NCBI GenBank assembly: GCA_029204225.1
Contig: CM055097.1
Span: 57,676,252-57,740,251, forward strand
DNA length: 64,000 bases
From: Diphasiastrum complanatum
Taxonomy: Eukaryota > Streptophyta > Lycopodiopsida > Lycopodiales > Lycopodiaceae
Direction: 5' to 3'
The notes below the pieces were generated by a model that did not search any database, was not told where the DNA came from, and saw nothing but the letters and a program-made list of their open reading frames with translations. This document shows, piece by piece, positions 1 to 11,622 of the stretch. Each line of letters begins with the position of its first letter. Position 1 is the first letter of the stretch. Both the position numbers and the translations under genes were made by a program.

Positions 1-238
1 TTTGGTTGTATGGTAAGGTTTAATTTTTGCAGTGAAGCATTTTTTGTGTAGTAGGTAGGTACTATCTTTTTGTTGATCATCATTGTGCAATTGATATCCA
101 GTTCTTTTATAGTGTTGATGTTGTGTGGGTTGTTATCTTTATTGGGTATAGTATTTAGTTTCTATATGATCTAAATATAACTTATTCTAGAGGAGGTGTT
201 GCAATGGAATCGATTAGTGTATGAAAGCTGCCAATTGG

Positions 239-1439
239 TGGAAAAGTACTGTACTATGACATAAATGGATTTGATGATCCACAAGGTGATTGGTATGGCT
301 TGTTAAACAATCTATCATTGGACAAAAAGACTTATCTCTCTCATTCACTTTGATGTACTTTCAAGGAACCTGGTTTCCACTTTAAGAAGGTCTAAAATCA
401 GCTAGGTTGATTAGTTGTCATTGAAACAAATTCAAACTAATCAATGGCAAGTGATCTTGTAGCTTATCCTAGGATTGCCTCCAAAAAATTCATCAAACTG
501 ACACAGTATGAATTATTCTATGATCCAATGAATATGGTTTATTAAATGCTGGTTCAGAGATGCCCACACATTGTGAATAGTACAGATTTTTAATTAGAAA
601 AAGTTGGGGATCATATCCCCTCACCAAAACTTGGATAACCAGCTCGCCCTTCCAACAACTAGCTTTTGCACCAAACCTACTAAAACTGGATTAGATTCAA
701 ACACAGATCAATGGCCTTGTACTTGGCTCTGATACCATGTGAAAAGTATAGTACTAAGGACCATAAATGGACCTTTGAATGATCCACAAGGTGATTGTAT
801 GCTTGTTAAACAAATCTATTAGAAACTAGTCATCAGAAAACAAGATCTTAGTTTAGCAGCTTGATAGGAAACAAGTAGAGACAATCAAAGCATTGATTAA
901 TTAGTGTAATCCAACTCCACACGTGTGGAAATAAGGCTTATAGTAATGGCCTGTAGACAGTGTTTACAAAGTGCCAAAGCTGGGTTTCATTGGAAAATCA
1001 AGAGTAATTCACCCATACAATGGAGAATAACTCGAGTTTCTCCTTGAGGCTCCAAAAAGTTTCTATCTTCTCACTATGGAGAATGGGAATACATAGGTAA
1101 AACACACTTCCTTTGCTAAGTTAGGTGAAAATCCAGCATGTAATAAGGAAGTAGACTCCACTTTCTTGCCCTAATGTGAAAACCCTAGCCTAGATCCAAG
1201 AGTCATGCTTGGTAGATGCATGGTAGGTACAAATCTCATCATAAAATTATGGTCTAGATCTTATAAAGTAGGAATCACTACCAAATGGACACAAACCACT
1301 CCTCTTGCTAGCTGGTAACCTCACTGTAGGTGTGTATGCACAAGTGCACTTTGGCCATTCAAGTAACCAACAAACCATAATGACCAAAATGTACAATATT
1401 CTACTTGGCTAGATTTGCCAATGTAGGCAATTTTTCACA
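239..1439 (-). mobile_element. Degenerate Ty1/Copia LTR relic
   Basis: An LTR of about 702 bp (738-1439) is preceded by a 12-base tRNA-iMet primer-binding site at 726-737, read on the minus strand, so the element runs minus. The LTR starts TGTG and ends TTTTCACA on the plus strand. A shorter copy of its first ~80 bases lies at 239-313 (shared words such as GATCCACAAGGTGATTG), consistent with a truncated 3' LTR. The intervening 400 bases carry no recognisable gag or pol. LTR length and the ACACGTGTGG motif near 920 match the better preserved Copia at 11.6-17.2 kb, so the two are probably related families. The outer boundaries are approximate. Confidence 0.55.
726..737 (-). promoter_or_regulatory. 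Copia primer-binding site (tRNA-iMet type)
   Basis: The minus strand reads TGGTATCAGAGC, the complement of the 3' end of plant initiator tRNA-Met and the usual primer site for Copia reverse transcription. It directly abuts the LTR starting at 738. Confidence 0.75.
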
Positions 1440-2907
1440 TTGAGCTGGCATTTGTTGTGCATTCAAAAATGCGTTTTCCTAGTTTCACTTATTCGGTCAC
1501 AATCATTGGTAGGATTTTGTATATTGTTTCTTATAATTTCATGTAGATCCGCAGTATTGTATTATCAATTTTTGTCAAATACGATGTACAATAACTTGCA
1601 GCAGCGTATGGTTCTAAGATATATTGTATATCAGTGTTGGCCTGCCAGAGAAGTGTAAGTGTTTGATTGAAATTGTTTGTTCTAATGTCTCGGAGGTTCG
1701 CATTTTAAAAACATTGTTGGTTGTTGAATTGTTGATCGAATTGCATGTAAATAGATTTGTTTGTTCAATTGAAGCATTGTTAGAAATTCGTCAAATGACA
1801 TATCCATTCCTAGTCCCATGTGTTGCAAGTGTTTGTTTATCGAATGTGATATGTCTTGTAACGCTTTAAATTCTTTTGCAAATTGTTCTTGTAAAGGCAT
1901 CAATATAATTGTTCCTTCTCATGGGAGGCTTCGGAAAGTGGAATCGACAAATAGAATGACCCTTTTTTTTTGCAAGTACTACGATGTTTGTGTGTTGGTA
2001 TATCTCACATGTTTTTAGACAGGCTTGTTTTGTCACATGTAAAATATCCATAAAACAAAGTTGGGAAATTCAATTCCTCACTATTTGTGTCTTGAAATAA
2101 TCCCAGTGGTTGATAACCTTCGGCTGGTGCTATTGAAATGATTTTGTCTTCAAAATCTTGTATTTGTTGTGATGTTAAAAAATTATGTATAAGGGTATCT
2201 GAAAACGTCTCATCTGCAATTTTAACAAAGTTCATGGTTTCTTCATTCGAAAAGCTAACTGTTGTAGGACTAGTAGGTGATATAATATCGCTATTAGTAT
2301 TATGTAATCGATATGCAAATTCATTGGCTTGTAATTGTTCTTTCCAATTAGGAAGAATTTGTATGCCCAATTCAGTATACAAGTTTGTTTTGCAAAGGTC
2401 TTGCAATGTAGTCATTACAATATCGGGTCTAACTAAGCCCGAAGCAAAAACTGATTTATATTCAAGCTTTCGCTTTATTTGTATAGCTATAGTGGAATTC
2501 TCATCAGGGAATCGAGGCAATGTAGTTTGAATCCTATCCAAGTTACTAGGTACGTTAACAATGCTTCCATGCAAATTGAATTGACCAGAAACTGGGTGCA
2601 GTTGTCGAATCTGTGCAAATGCAAGTCTAGGTGATACTATGTGTTCTTCTAATTGGTTCAGTTTTTTGGACGGTCGGTATTTTTTTGTTCATTGATACAT
2701 TTATTGGGAATAGAAATGGCGGCATTCTTTTGGCTTCAAATATTTATAACAATTTCTGCAAGTTCGCATGGTATGTCCATTTGCATAATCGAAATGGTTT
2801 TTGTTCTAATTGTTCTAAATATAGGCTTCTTTCTACTGGTAATTGCTTTGTTTGATGCTTGAAATTGAGTTTTCCACAACTGAGACATACATGTATAGGT
2901 GTGTCTT
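1440..2907 (-). pseudogene. Helitron Rep/helicase protein, decayed N-terminal and post-Rep parts
   Basis: Minus-strand reading frames with several small shifts give a series of Helitron landmarks in the expected order. First comes a Cys-rich stretch with CLSCGKLNF near 2880 and an LHGSIVNVPSNLDRI motif at ~2570. Next is IAPAEGYQPLGLFQ followed by ELNFPTLFYG near 2060-2130. Then comes KKGHSICRFHFPKPP near 1930-1990, and SFDEFLTML with QQPTMFLK near 1690-1800. Last is LLWQANTDIQYILEPYAAAS near 1600-1660. These match the Helitron N-terminal domain and the region flanking Rep. The HUH-containing Rep core expected between FPTLFYG and CRFHFPKPP is missing, so transposition function is lost. The helicase half would lie beyond 1440, where a Copia LTR now abuts. 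In-frame stops and shifts are numerous, hence pseudogene. Confidence 0.75.
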
Positions 2908-3618
2908 TTATTTGTCGAATATGCCTTTGTTGTTGCTTATTTTGAGCAACATTATGATTTGTATCTTGAGAAAATAATGTGCAGATGGATTATTTGGGAG
3001 TTCGTTATTTTGTCTTTTTAAGTATCGTATATATCGGGCAATTGCAGTTATTTCAATATGTGCATGTAGATCAGTAGTTGAGCAAAATTGTTTTGTGATT
3101 TCAATACTAAAGAGGTATTTGTTATCATGAATTAGTTGCAAAATTCGTTTACGGTATGAAGTTGCCCATTCTAAACAAGTTCTATTTTCAACATACGGTT
3201 GAATACATGTTCTTGGCATTATGCCATGACAATGTTGTGTGTTTTGGTTTTTCAAGTATTTGATGCGTCTCGTGACTTGTTTTGTAGTCAAACATTCGCT
3301 TGGGATTTTCATAGTTTCTAAAAAAGAATTTGCAATTTGCTCAATTTTCAAAGTATTGTCAGCCATTATTTTGAGTAATTCATGATTCATATGAGCATGC
3401 CAATAGAACTTTGTATGTCGTTTTCTTTTCCGGTTTATTGTTTTACTGATTTGCATGCTTTTTGTGCTGTATTCGAAAGTTGGCTTCTCAGTAGCAATAT
3501 TAGCAACTACCTGTTGAGCATTGCAAACAATCATTTGAGAACTTGGTATTGAAGGCAAGTATTGTTTGTTTTGCGCATCATACAATAATGTTACTATTTT
3601 GAAATACAAACAGGACAT
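2908..3618 (-). pseudogene. Helitron-associated upstream ORF, unknown domain
   Basis: A 236-codon open frame on the minus strand sits directly upstream of, and in the same direction as, the Helitron domain. It is rich in Lys/Arg and has two similar helical-looking stretches, TKQVTRRIKYLKNQ and TAIARYIRYLKRQ, which may be a diverged internal repeat. It overlaps the preceding ORF by 25 bases in another frame (KTCPVCISK ends that one), so the two were probably one frame before an indel. I do not recognise a named family. Position and orientation suggest it is the N-terminal extension of the Helitron protein. Confidence 0.4.
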
Positions 3619-4034
3619 GTTTTTATACTATCCCGTATTTGTTTGAGATTTCTTGACAAGACAATGATCAGATTGATGTTTAAAGCCAAACAAGTCCAAG
3701 TGAGCAGAAATTTGTCGAGATATACAGTAGTGTACTTTATTTGTGTTTGATCTTTGATAAGATATTCTGTCATAGATAGTGATATTTTGTGCATATTTTG
3801 AAATCGATCTGTATCAAAATATTTTTGTTGCCAATAAATCACAATTGGGTCTCTTCTATCTAAACATGTTTCAAAATATCGTATAATTGCTTGAAAGCTG
3901 ATTTCTTGTGGCCTACTTTTGTGGTTTAGCGACATTGCCAAACTCTCAAAAAAGTTGTTTGCGGTAACCATTTTTGTATCTGTTTGACAAACATGTATTG
4001 GGAAATGGAAATTTTTTTGGCTTTTCGAAAACAA
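3594..4034 (-). pseudogene. OTU-like cysteine protease domain, degenerate, upstream of Helitron
   Basis: 146 codons on the minus strand. The stretch MVTANNFFESLAMSLN near the start resembles the OTU signature DGNCFFRSL, but the catalytic Cys is replaced by Asn. About 80 residues later, LTWTCLALNINLIIVLS resembles the second OTU block (LxALAxxLNxxIxV). OTU proteases accompany Helentron/Helitron-like elements in several eukaryotes (family knowledge). The assignment is by motif only and the catalytic residues are not intact, so an inactive relic is likely. It ends in CPVC and runs on into the next Helitron ORF. Confidence 0.4.
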
Positions 4035-4054
4035 GTTTTAATATATCCCTTATT

Positions 4055-4890
4055 GAAAAACATATACATTGGAAAAAAAAAACTAATACAAATATCGTAC
4101 AAGCTGACTTTACAGAGTGCAATATTGTTTTGAACAGAAGATAACTACTTTGAACGCACTATAATAGAATCAAAGATATGATACAGGAACTTACATTTGG
4201 GGATTTTAATGTACTAGAAATTTACACTTTATATAGTTTAAGAGATTTGCTTTAAAATTAAATTTCCAAACCATGTAAACCAAATTGTCAAAACATAGAT
4301 CATATACGCACACATTGGAAATTGCCAAAGATGTAGTTTACTTGAAAAACTTGCATTCCGAAAGCAATAATACAGCCACGAACCAACTATGCAAAAATGG
4401 AAGTGACTTTGTAACGTATTTGTTGAAAGATGGACAAGAATATGTCAAATCAAGATCTGTAGAGAAAGCAGTTGGCACAATTGGTAAGAATTTTATCAGA
4501 AGAACTTGAAACTTTTTGTGCAATCAAATTTTTTCACTCGATAAGTTAAGGATATCAAATGAAACAGCTATTAGGGTAAACCAAAGTTTCAAAAAACCTT
4601 GCATTTATTATATCTTTGTAACGAGCATGTATTGTAAAACAGGATTTTTTGGGTTCCCAAAAAGAAATTTCAAATATTCAATTGTAGAAGAATATATATA
4701 CATTGGAAAAAAAGTAATACAGATAATGTAAAAATTGATTTTACAAAAATGAACATTATTACCTCCAACATCCTATAATAAAATCAAAGATATGATACAA
4801 GATTAGGTTCGACTTACGTTCGTAGTTTGTAAACTACAAATTTAGACTGACATAGTTTAAGGGATTTGTTTTAAACTTACATTTTTAAAA
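4055..4890. repeat. Imperfect direct repeat pair (4055-4270 and 4676-4890)
   Basis: Two copies of about 215 bases share ATATACATTGGAAAAAAA, TCAAAGATATGATACA and TAGTTTAAG.GATTTG in the same order and spacing. The 400 bases between them hold a short plus-strand ORF (4285-4509) with no recognisable domain. They could be the ends of a small unclassified element or an old segmental duplication. Confidence 0.6.
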
Positions 4891-5780
4891 TTGTGCAAGT
4901 TGGAACACAACTTACTCCCGAACAATTTCAAGTGTTAAGAAAGTTATTGGTCAAGTATCAAGATTGTTTTGCTTGGACATACAAGGATCTAAAGGGGATT
5001 CCTACATCGGTTATTGAGCATACAATACCCTTGATGCCTGATGCAGTTCCTGAGGTCACAAGATTTTATCACTGTAATCCAAACATTATAGATCTTATTA
5101 AGAAAGAACTATAGAGGTTGTTTGAAGCCCACTTTATTTACAAAATCAAACATACGGAATGGATTTTTCCAATTGTCATCATTCCTAAGAAGAGTGGGAA
5201 GATGAGAATTTGTGTGAATCCCAAAGCTTTGAACAAAGTGATATGAAAGGATCACTTTTCGTTACCCTTTACTGAAAGCATAATGGACCGCCTTGCTGGA
5301 GTGGAGCCTGCAATGGAGAACTTATGCTTATAAAATTATGTCGTTTGGACTTTGTAATATACCTAGTTCATTTCAAAGAGTGATGTGCTTCGCCTTCAAA
5401 GACTACTTGTAGAAATTCTTAGAAATCTACTTGGATGATCTCGGAGTCCATAGTGCCGATACAAACCACTAGGATCATTTAGCAAAAGTGTTTGAACGTT
5501 GTGGCAAATATTGAATCTCCTTAAATCCAAAAAAGTGTGAAACTTGGGCTACTCATGGAGTTTTCCTTGGACATGTGATATCAAGACATGGCATTGCTAT
5601 GGATTATTTCAAAATCAAAGTCATAGTCGAGTTACCATCGCCAAGAACAATTTGAGGACTTTACGTTTTTATGGGTCATGCAAATTACTACCGAATATTC
5701 TTTGCGAATTTAGCAAGGCCTATATACAAGCTGACTATTGTACCAATTTAGACAATTGAGGCATTGGAAGCATTTAAAAA
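4887..5780 (+). pseudogene. Ty3/Gypsy reverse transcriptase, 5' half of a split pol
   Basis: The frame opens at about 4887 with TPEQFQVLRKLLVKYQDCFA and DLKGIP, the usual lead-in to Gypsy RT. It continues through FPIVIIPKKSGKMRICVNPK near 5170 and the YLDD active-site motif at 5428-5439 (context FLEIYLDDLGVHS). The thumb follows with FLGHVIS and NYYR. About 40 codons of the palm (the FSGYNQ region) are missing near 5300, and there are many stops and shifts, so the copy is dead. The frame halts at 5780 inside the helix leading to RNase H, exactly where the CACTA element begins. It resumes at 19,544. Confidence 0.85.
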
Positions 5781-5945
5781 CACAACTACAAATATAGCGC
5801 CCATTGCCACGCACATAAGACGGGGACTTGATTTGACTCGACGACCCTTGTGTGGCAATGTCCATGGCAATCTCGTGGCAATGAACGCGTGGCACTGCCA
5901 CGCCGTCAAAGTTTTCTGTCACCGGCTCTTCCTCTGAACAGATTT
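5781..5945. repeat. CACTA left terminal and subterminal repeat region
   Basis: The terminal inverted repeat at 5781-5796 is followed by several copies of TGCCACG/CGTGGCA, for example ATTGCCACGCAC near 5812, TGTGGCAATG near 5851, and ACGCGTGGCACTGCCACGCC near 5886-5905. In CACTA elements such motifs bind the TNP1/TNPA protein. Confidence 0.8.
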
Positions 5946-5976
5946 GGGGGGAGGGGGCTCGGAGCAATCCAACTTT

Positions 5977-6131
<155 letters not shown>

Positions 6132-6697
6132 AGTTTTGTTTGTTAGTTTTTCATTGTTTATTCATCAGGTATATTATGCATTCTAAATTTTGGTAGATTA
6201 CATTTGAGTCATAAAGTGCATTTTCATAGTATCTTCAACATGGTGAGATTGATGTAACAATGATTAATGATTTTTAATTTAATAATGATTCTTTGATTTG
6301 TATTCTAACAATTATCATTTTGTTGATTGATTTGTAATCTAACAATGATTTGGTTTTCATTGTTTGCTTTTATAGACAAAAAAAGAGATGCATCTTAGAA
6401 GGAATTAAAAATCATCCAAACAATAGATGAGGTATGTTTTTATCATCTTAAATTGATGTTTTGTTTGTTTTTTATTGTTTGTATATATTTACAACAAATT
6501 TATACAAGATGAAATATACAATCATTCCATACATAATGAGATAGAGATGATCAAATACAAAAGTTTATATTCATAATTCAAAAAAGTGTACATATTTGCA
6601 TCTAATTCATGAAAAGAGCATTGATACTAATACTCTTTTTTTTCTACTTTTGCAAATATAAAAAATACATCGAATCTAAGAAGCAATAGTAGGCTTC

Positions 6698-7744
6698 TTA
6701 GTCTTCACGATCTTCTCCCTCATCGTTGTCCGAAGCCGAATCTTGTCCTTCGTCTTCGCCTTCGTCCCCTTCATCTTCATTCCCTTCTTCTCCTTGGTTT
6801 CCTCCCGTACTTTCTTCCACAAAGGAAGCGGATGCCCTCTACATACATATTCACAAAACAAATCAATAATTATTAGCCAAACACATGTCATAAAATTGAA
6901 ATGAAATACAAATTGTGTATCAAAAATAAGAGAAATACAAATTGTGCAACAAAAATTTACCCTTGAATGTACGCCTTGTGCCGCAAGATGATCAACCAAG
7001 GAACTATAGCCATGGCAATATCCAATATTGTACTCGGCATTTGCATACTTACGCCCATAATCTTCAACCTACATCAACACAAATCGATGATTAGAAAAAG
7101 GCAAAAAATTATTGACAAACAATAAACATATGAAATGCAATTAGCTAAAAGAGAATTGCTTACAAATTGGGCATGCATATTGGCCTTGCCTCCCGATCCA
7201 AGATGAGATTGGCCTAAAAGATTAAGCCTTGATTTTGTTGCCTCTCTTTGTTGATTAAAGCGCTCGGGATTAGGATGCTTGGATTCATAAACAACTTTTT
7301 CCAATCTTTTTTAGATGCCCATCCCGGCCTCTTCTTGACTTTACTACATAATCGTCTTAATGATTGGCGCTTATGACAAATATGCGTACACATACTCGTC
7401 TTTGCCCATTTGTCATTAAATCGATTTGGTTGTGGAAACTCATGGTACAATATATCAAGTATCTTGTCTTTGTCCCCTTGGTCTTGTTGCTCCCAAGGGT
7501 TAAACAAATCATGACCAAAGTAGTGGATTCTTCCGATGGCATGTCCCTCGAAACGAATCCACGATCTTGTTGATCGGATTCTCCTTCGGAAAGACAAAGG
7601 GCTTTCATCCTTTGCCTTTCCTCGGGAGATAGCACAGTATAAAAAATCTTGCACTCGATCGAAATCCGATCCCGAGGCTTGTCCTCTTCCACCGGAAGAG
7701 GATCTTGGCCTCCTCCTTGATGCTCCGCTACTGCTAGTAGACAT
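6698..7744 (-). pseudogene. TNP1-like CACTA second protein (plant transposase, Ptta/En/Spm family)
   Basis: Three exons fit on the minus strand with GT-AG junctions and matching phase 0: 7744-7164, 7068-6961 and 6838-6698. The first starts MSTSSSGASRRRPRSSSGG. It carries the family core around W(A)SKKDW, ESKHPNPERFNQQREATKSR and LGSGGKANMHAQF, which corresponds to the W..L...SN.NR......GS..FA pattern of plant Ptta/En/Spm transposases. The second exon begins VEDYGRKYANAEY. The last is a strongly acidic tail (EEGNEDEGDEGEDEGQD) ending at TAA 6698-6700. The only defect seen is a one-base shift in the A-run near 7300-7310. In En/Spm this protein binds subterminal repeats. Transcription is divergent from TNP2. 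Confidence 0.7.
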
Positions 7745-7802
7745 GACTATTGAGAGAAAGTTATGAAGTTGTGAAAAGAACTTGGAAAGATATCAAATGT
7801 GA

Positions 7803-8176
<374 letters not shown>

Positions 8177-9599
8177 TGGACCAAACGATAGGCAACAAAT
8201 TTAATCCATTTGGATGAAATCCCTCAAAGTTGATCACTCTATGAGGAGCCTCAGGTGAGAAGTGCCAAAATGAGACTTTTTACATTGATAGACATCAAGT
8301 TGTTTGAGCTATCTCATGTGATGCTGGTTAATTATGATTATTCAATGAGCTATGTCAAGCGATAGGGACCAAAATAGAGTTGTTTCACATGCAAGTATCA
8401 AATTCAAGTTAATTGATTTTCTCAAACTCGGGATTTTGAAGATTTTGATGATTTTTTAAAAATGACAAATATGTATTAATTACTGCTTAGTTTTCTGAAT
8501 AGTTAAAAGAAATCACACTTCTATTTCATAGTTTGCTTGAATCTGCTTCTTTTCTTCATGAATTAGACAATGTCATATTCGTTCAAGCAACTTGACATTG
8601 GTAAGGTATCTAAATGTTTTAGTGATAAAGATATTTGTGGATCTTATTAAATTTGTGTGTACATATCAATTTTAACTGTATATTTTGACAAGTGTATTTT
8701 GTCAATATCATTAAAAATTACAGATAAAATTTAATCGTTCATTATCGAATATGTCTTCTACTGAGAAAATGTCTCGAAACAGGTATATTTATTAAATGTA
8801 CATTAGATATTATGTACTTAACATTTGGATTTGCAGCATTGTGTGTTGAATATAACTTTTTTGTTTTTTTTCTACGACTGTCTAAAGCACGATGCCTCCA
8901 CAAGATAGCAAAAAGTTAAAGAAGATGCAATATTGTTACAAAATGAAATCACAAAAAAGAGCACAAATGCTTGAGCAAAGACTTAGTGGAACAGCATCGT
9001 CATCAAGTTCTGGTGCCCAGCCTCGACCTAAATTGCAAGTACTATATAATTATTTGTTTAAAACTTAAGATGTATTTATACACATATAAATTAGCTTGTA
9101 ACATAAAGCTAATCATTTTTGTAATTGTAAATTGAAATTAGTACAGAGGTACAATGAAAAGATATATTGTGAGTGCAAACAATGCAAAGGATTGAAAATT
9201 TGAGAAAGACGAATAGTGGCGCAACATCTGTGGAAGTTTGGAAAGCACATTGAGGAGCCCGATGTGGATTTGGAGGTACGTTTTGACTATTGTGTTGTTC
9301 TTATCATACACATATTTATAATTCTTTTGAAAAAACTAAAACTAATGCTTGTGTAATGTTTCACTCTTGCAGAATAATACATTGGTATCAATGTCTAATA
9401 ACACGTCGATTGACAATCTTATCAACAAGATAAGAAATATCGATTTTGGATCATCATTGGCATTAGACGAAGATCTTGTTGATGATCATAATGAGGTCAC
9501 TAGTCACTACACACCTCATGATGTGGAAGTTATGCATCTTTCCATTTCGCACGTCACTCACTCCACCACACCTCACATAGATCTTTCCATGGAATCTAT

Positions 9600-9740
9600 T
9601 CATCTCACGATATTTGGATTCTATTCATTCCACGATGTCACCACACATCGATTCTATCTATCTCATGACACCTCACATCGATTCTATCCATCCCACGACA
9701 CCTCACATCGATTCTATCCATCCCACATCACCTCTTATAC
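9600..9740 (+). repeat. 30-bp coding minisatellite
   Basis: Three close copies of a 30-base unit (CCTCACATCGATTCTATCCA plus CCCACGACA) and two more diverged ones give a 10-residue repeat HIDSIHPTTP in one frame. It lies in the TNP2-like exon 3, just ahead of the SET-like domain. Confidence 0.85.
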
Positions 9741-10012
9741 CTTGTGTAGAATCTCCTCTTCTTCTTATCCCATCTAAATTTACTCCATTAAAAAAAAGAA
9801 CACGACTTGGACGCATTTTGACAAGATTTGAAAATGAAGAACCAAATTTACGTACTGTTGACTTATCCAAGAATGTTTTAAATTCATTGACTGAGTCTCC
9901 CCTTCCTCCCTACCTAGAAGCATTGGTTAAGCCCTTTGATAGAAAGAAATATTCATGTTGGCCTGATAGAGTACCACTACCATTATGTGGACCATCATTT
10001 TGATATTGGGGT

Positions 10013-10500
10013 CATATGTACATGATCAAGCCAAGTGAGCACTTTCCTAATGCGAGATTGGGTTTATTTTCTTTGACTAGCATTGATGTCCCCTTGAATA
10101 GTGTTGTCACATTAATGCCTTATGCAGGACCTCAATACAATTGGGGTGATTGGCATGCTCTATGTCATCACCAATGGAGAATGCAGGTTTATGGCTTGAA
10201 TGCCAATGCTTGTTCTTTGGAAGAGCGATGTGTGCAAGGAGAGAATGTTTATATGGCAATATTGCTTCATATATAAATAGTTCCATTGGGCACCCTTCAT
10301 TAACTAATTGTAATTTTGAGGAACACACCAATGGAAAGGAAGAATACTTTTCTAGGAACTCAAAAAGTACATACGTAATGGTATGTGCAATAAGGCCCAT
10401 TAAATGTGGTGAAGAGTTGTTCATCAAATATAGCTTCAATCGCCATCTTCCAAGATGTGTACAAAAGGCTTTGACCCAAACTCAAGCATGTACCTTGTGA
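10013..10500 (+). pseudogene. SET-like methyltransferase domain within the CACTA TNP2-like gene
   Basis: Reading from MYMIKPSEHFPNARLGLFSL gives a SET N-terminal pattern (xxLGLFSxxxIxxxxxxxxY). After a one-base shift near 10,240 it continues as YGNIASYINSS and ends with VMVCAIRPIKCGEELFIKYS. These correspond to the SET blocks GN(I/V)xxFxNHSC and GEELxxDY. The cofactor-binding NHS is changed to NSS and DY to KY, so catalysis is doubtful. Upstream in the same frame, after a TGA at 10001-10003, lie 70 codons (KKRTRLGRILTRFENEEPN and onward) with no recognised domain. SET proteins methylate lysines, often on histones. This copy has the same strand and frame register as the transposase exons, suggesting either capture of a host gene or a genuine fusion. 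An isolated viral or fungal-type SET origin cannot be excluded. Confidence 0.6.
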
Positions 10501-11622
10501 ATATCAAAATACATTTTATCTATTTAGTGAGAGCAAATTATATTGAATGTGAATTATATTTCATATTGCATGCCTTAATTTAAGATATGGTGTTTGATTT
10601 GCATGTCTTAATTTTAGTTTTAATTTTCATGAATGACAATCTTATATGTTAATTGATGAATATGTTAATTTGTTTCCCATGTTTGAAGGACTATGAATTG
10701 TCATCTAGCTCTAGTGACGATGACAACAGTCACTCCATATCCAAAAAAAGATTGGCATATGATGGGCCGCACATAAATCAACTATCACGTCATGAGCGTA
10801 TTGGATTGAGAGCCATGATCAAAATAGATGAACAACAACATGCCAAAACAAATCAGCCTCGACCTTCTTCTTCTTCTTCAAAATCAAGATCAAGTGCTGA
10901 AAATGATTTTTGCATTCAAGATGAAGTTGAAATCATGAACAACTTGATAAATAACGTCTATAAGCATCATGATGTGGAAGAACGCACTGAACATGATAGC
11001 GAGTCATTTATTAGTGCCGAGGAAAAAAAATCGAGAGCAGAATCAAACACACCATTATATCCTGGAGCAAAGACATCTCATTTGGCCGCTTCGTTGTTTA
11101 TATTAAACCTCCAAGCAAAATATAAATGGAGTGATACAAGTGTTACATCCTTATTTGGGTAAATAAGATTGAGAAATTTTTTTTAAAAATTTAATAGATG
11201 TGTTGTTCAAGTCAAATGTTTTAGTTGGCTAAATGATCTCTTATTTTATATTATGAAAACTCATTTCATTATGTACAGGTTATTGCGCAAACTACTCTAT
11301 GTTAGACACTATGTTAGAGACAAGAGGTGAGGCGCAAAAAATGTTGAGTTGCAATGGGAATGGACTATACATTGCATCATGGTTGTCCAAAAGATTGCAT
11401 CTTATATAGTGGTGAGTATCAAGGGCTAAAAGCTTGTCCTATATGCGATACTCCTCAATATCGAGATGACTTACAAGGGACCACTATCCCATGCAAGGTG
11501 TTACGACACTTTCTAATAATCTCATAATTGCAACGATTGTTTTGTTGCAAGTCTCTTGCAGAACTTGTGAATTGGCATGTTAGTCATCGTTCTTCGGATG
11601 AGATCATGAGAGTACCCTCAGC

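Larger units (their letters stand above)
8892..11622 (+). pseudogene. TNP2-like CACTA transposase, N-terminal exons
   Basis: Five exon blocks can be laid out. Exon 1, 8892-9038, starts MPPQDSKKLKKMQ. Exon 2, 9147-9275, has CECKQCK and RIVAQHLWKFG, the transposase-associated Cys motif. Exon 3, 9373-10500, carries 10-residue repeats and a SET-like domain. Exon 4, about 10689-11158, is Ser/Asp-rich and ends LYPGAKTSHLAASLFILNL, a TNP2 hallmark. Exon 5, 11279-11622, has LHHGCPKDCILYSGEYQGLK, CPICDTPQYRDD and AELVNWHVSHRSSDEI. Exons 1 to 3 have GT-AG borders in phase 0. A TGA in exon 2, one TGA plus shifts in exon 3 and a shift at ~11,330 make it non-functional. It is cut at 11,622 by the Copia element. 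The catalytic core expected next is absent on both sides of that insertion. Confidence 0.75.

Noticed and set aside
9147-11622. Possibility that the SET-like ORF is an independent host gene
   Set aside because: Strand, order and exon borders fit the transposase gene and no separate start, promoter or flanking duplication was seen; kept only as an alternative.
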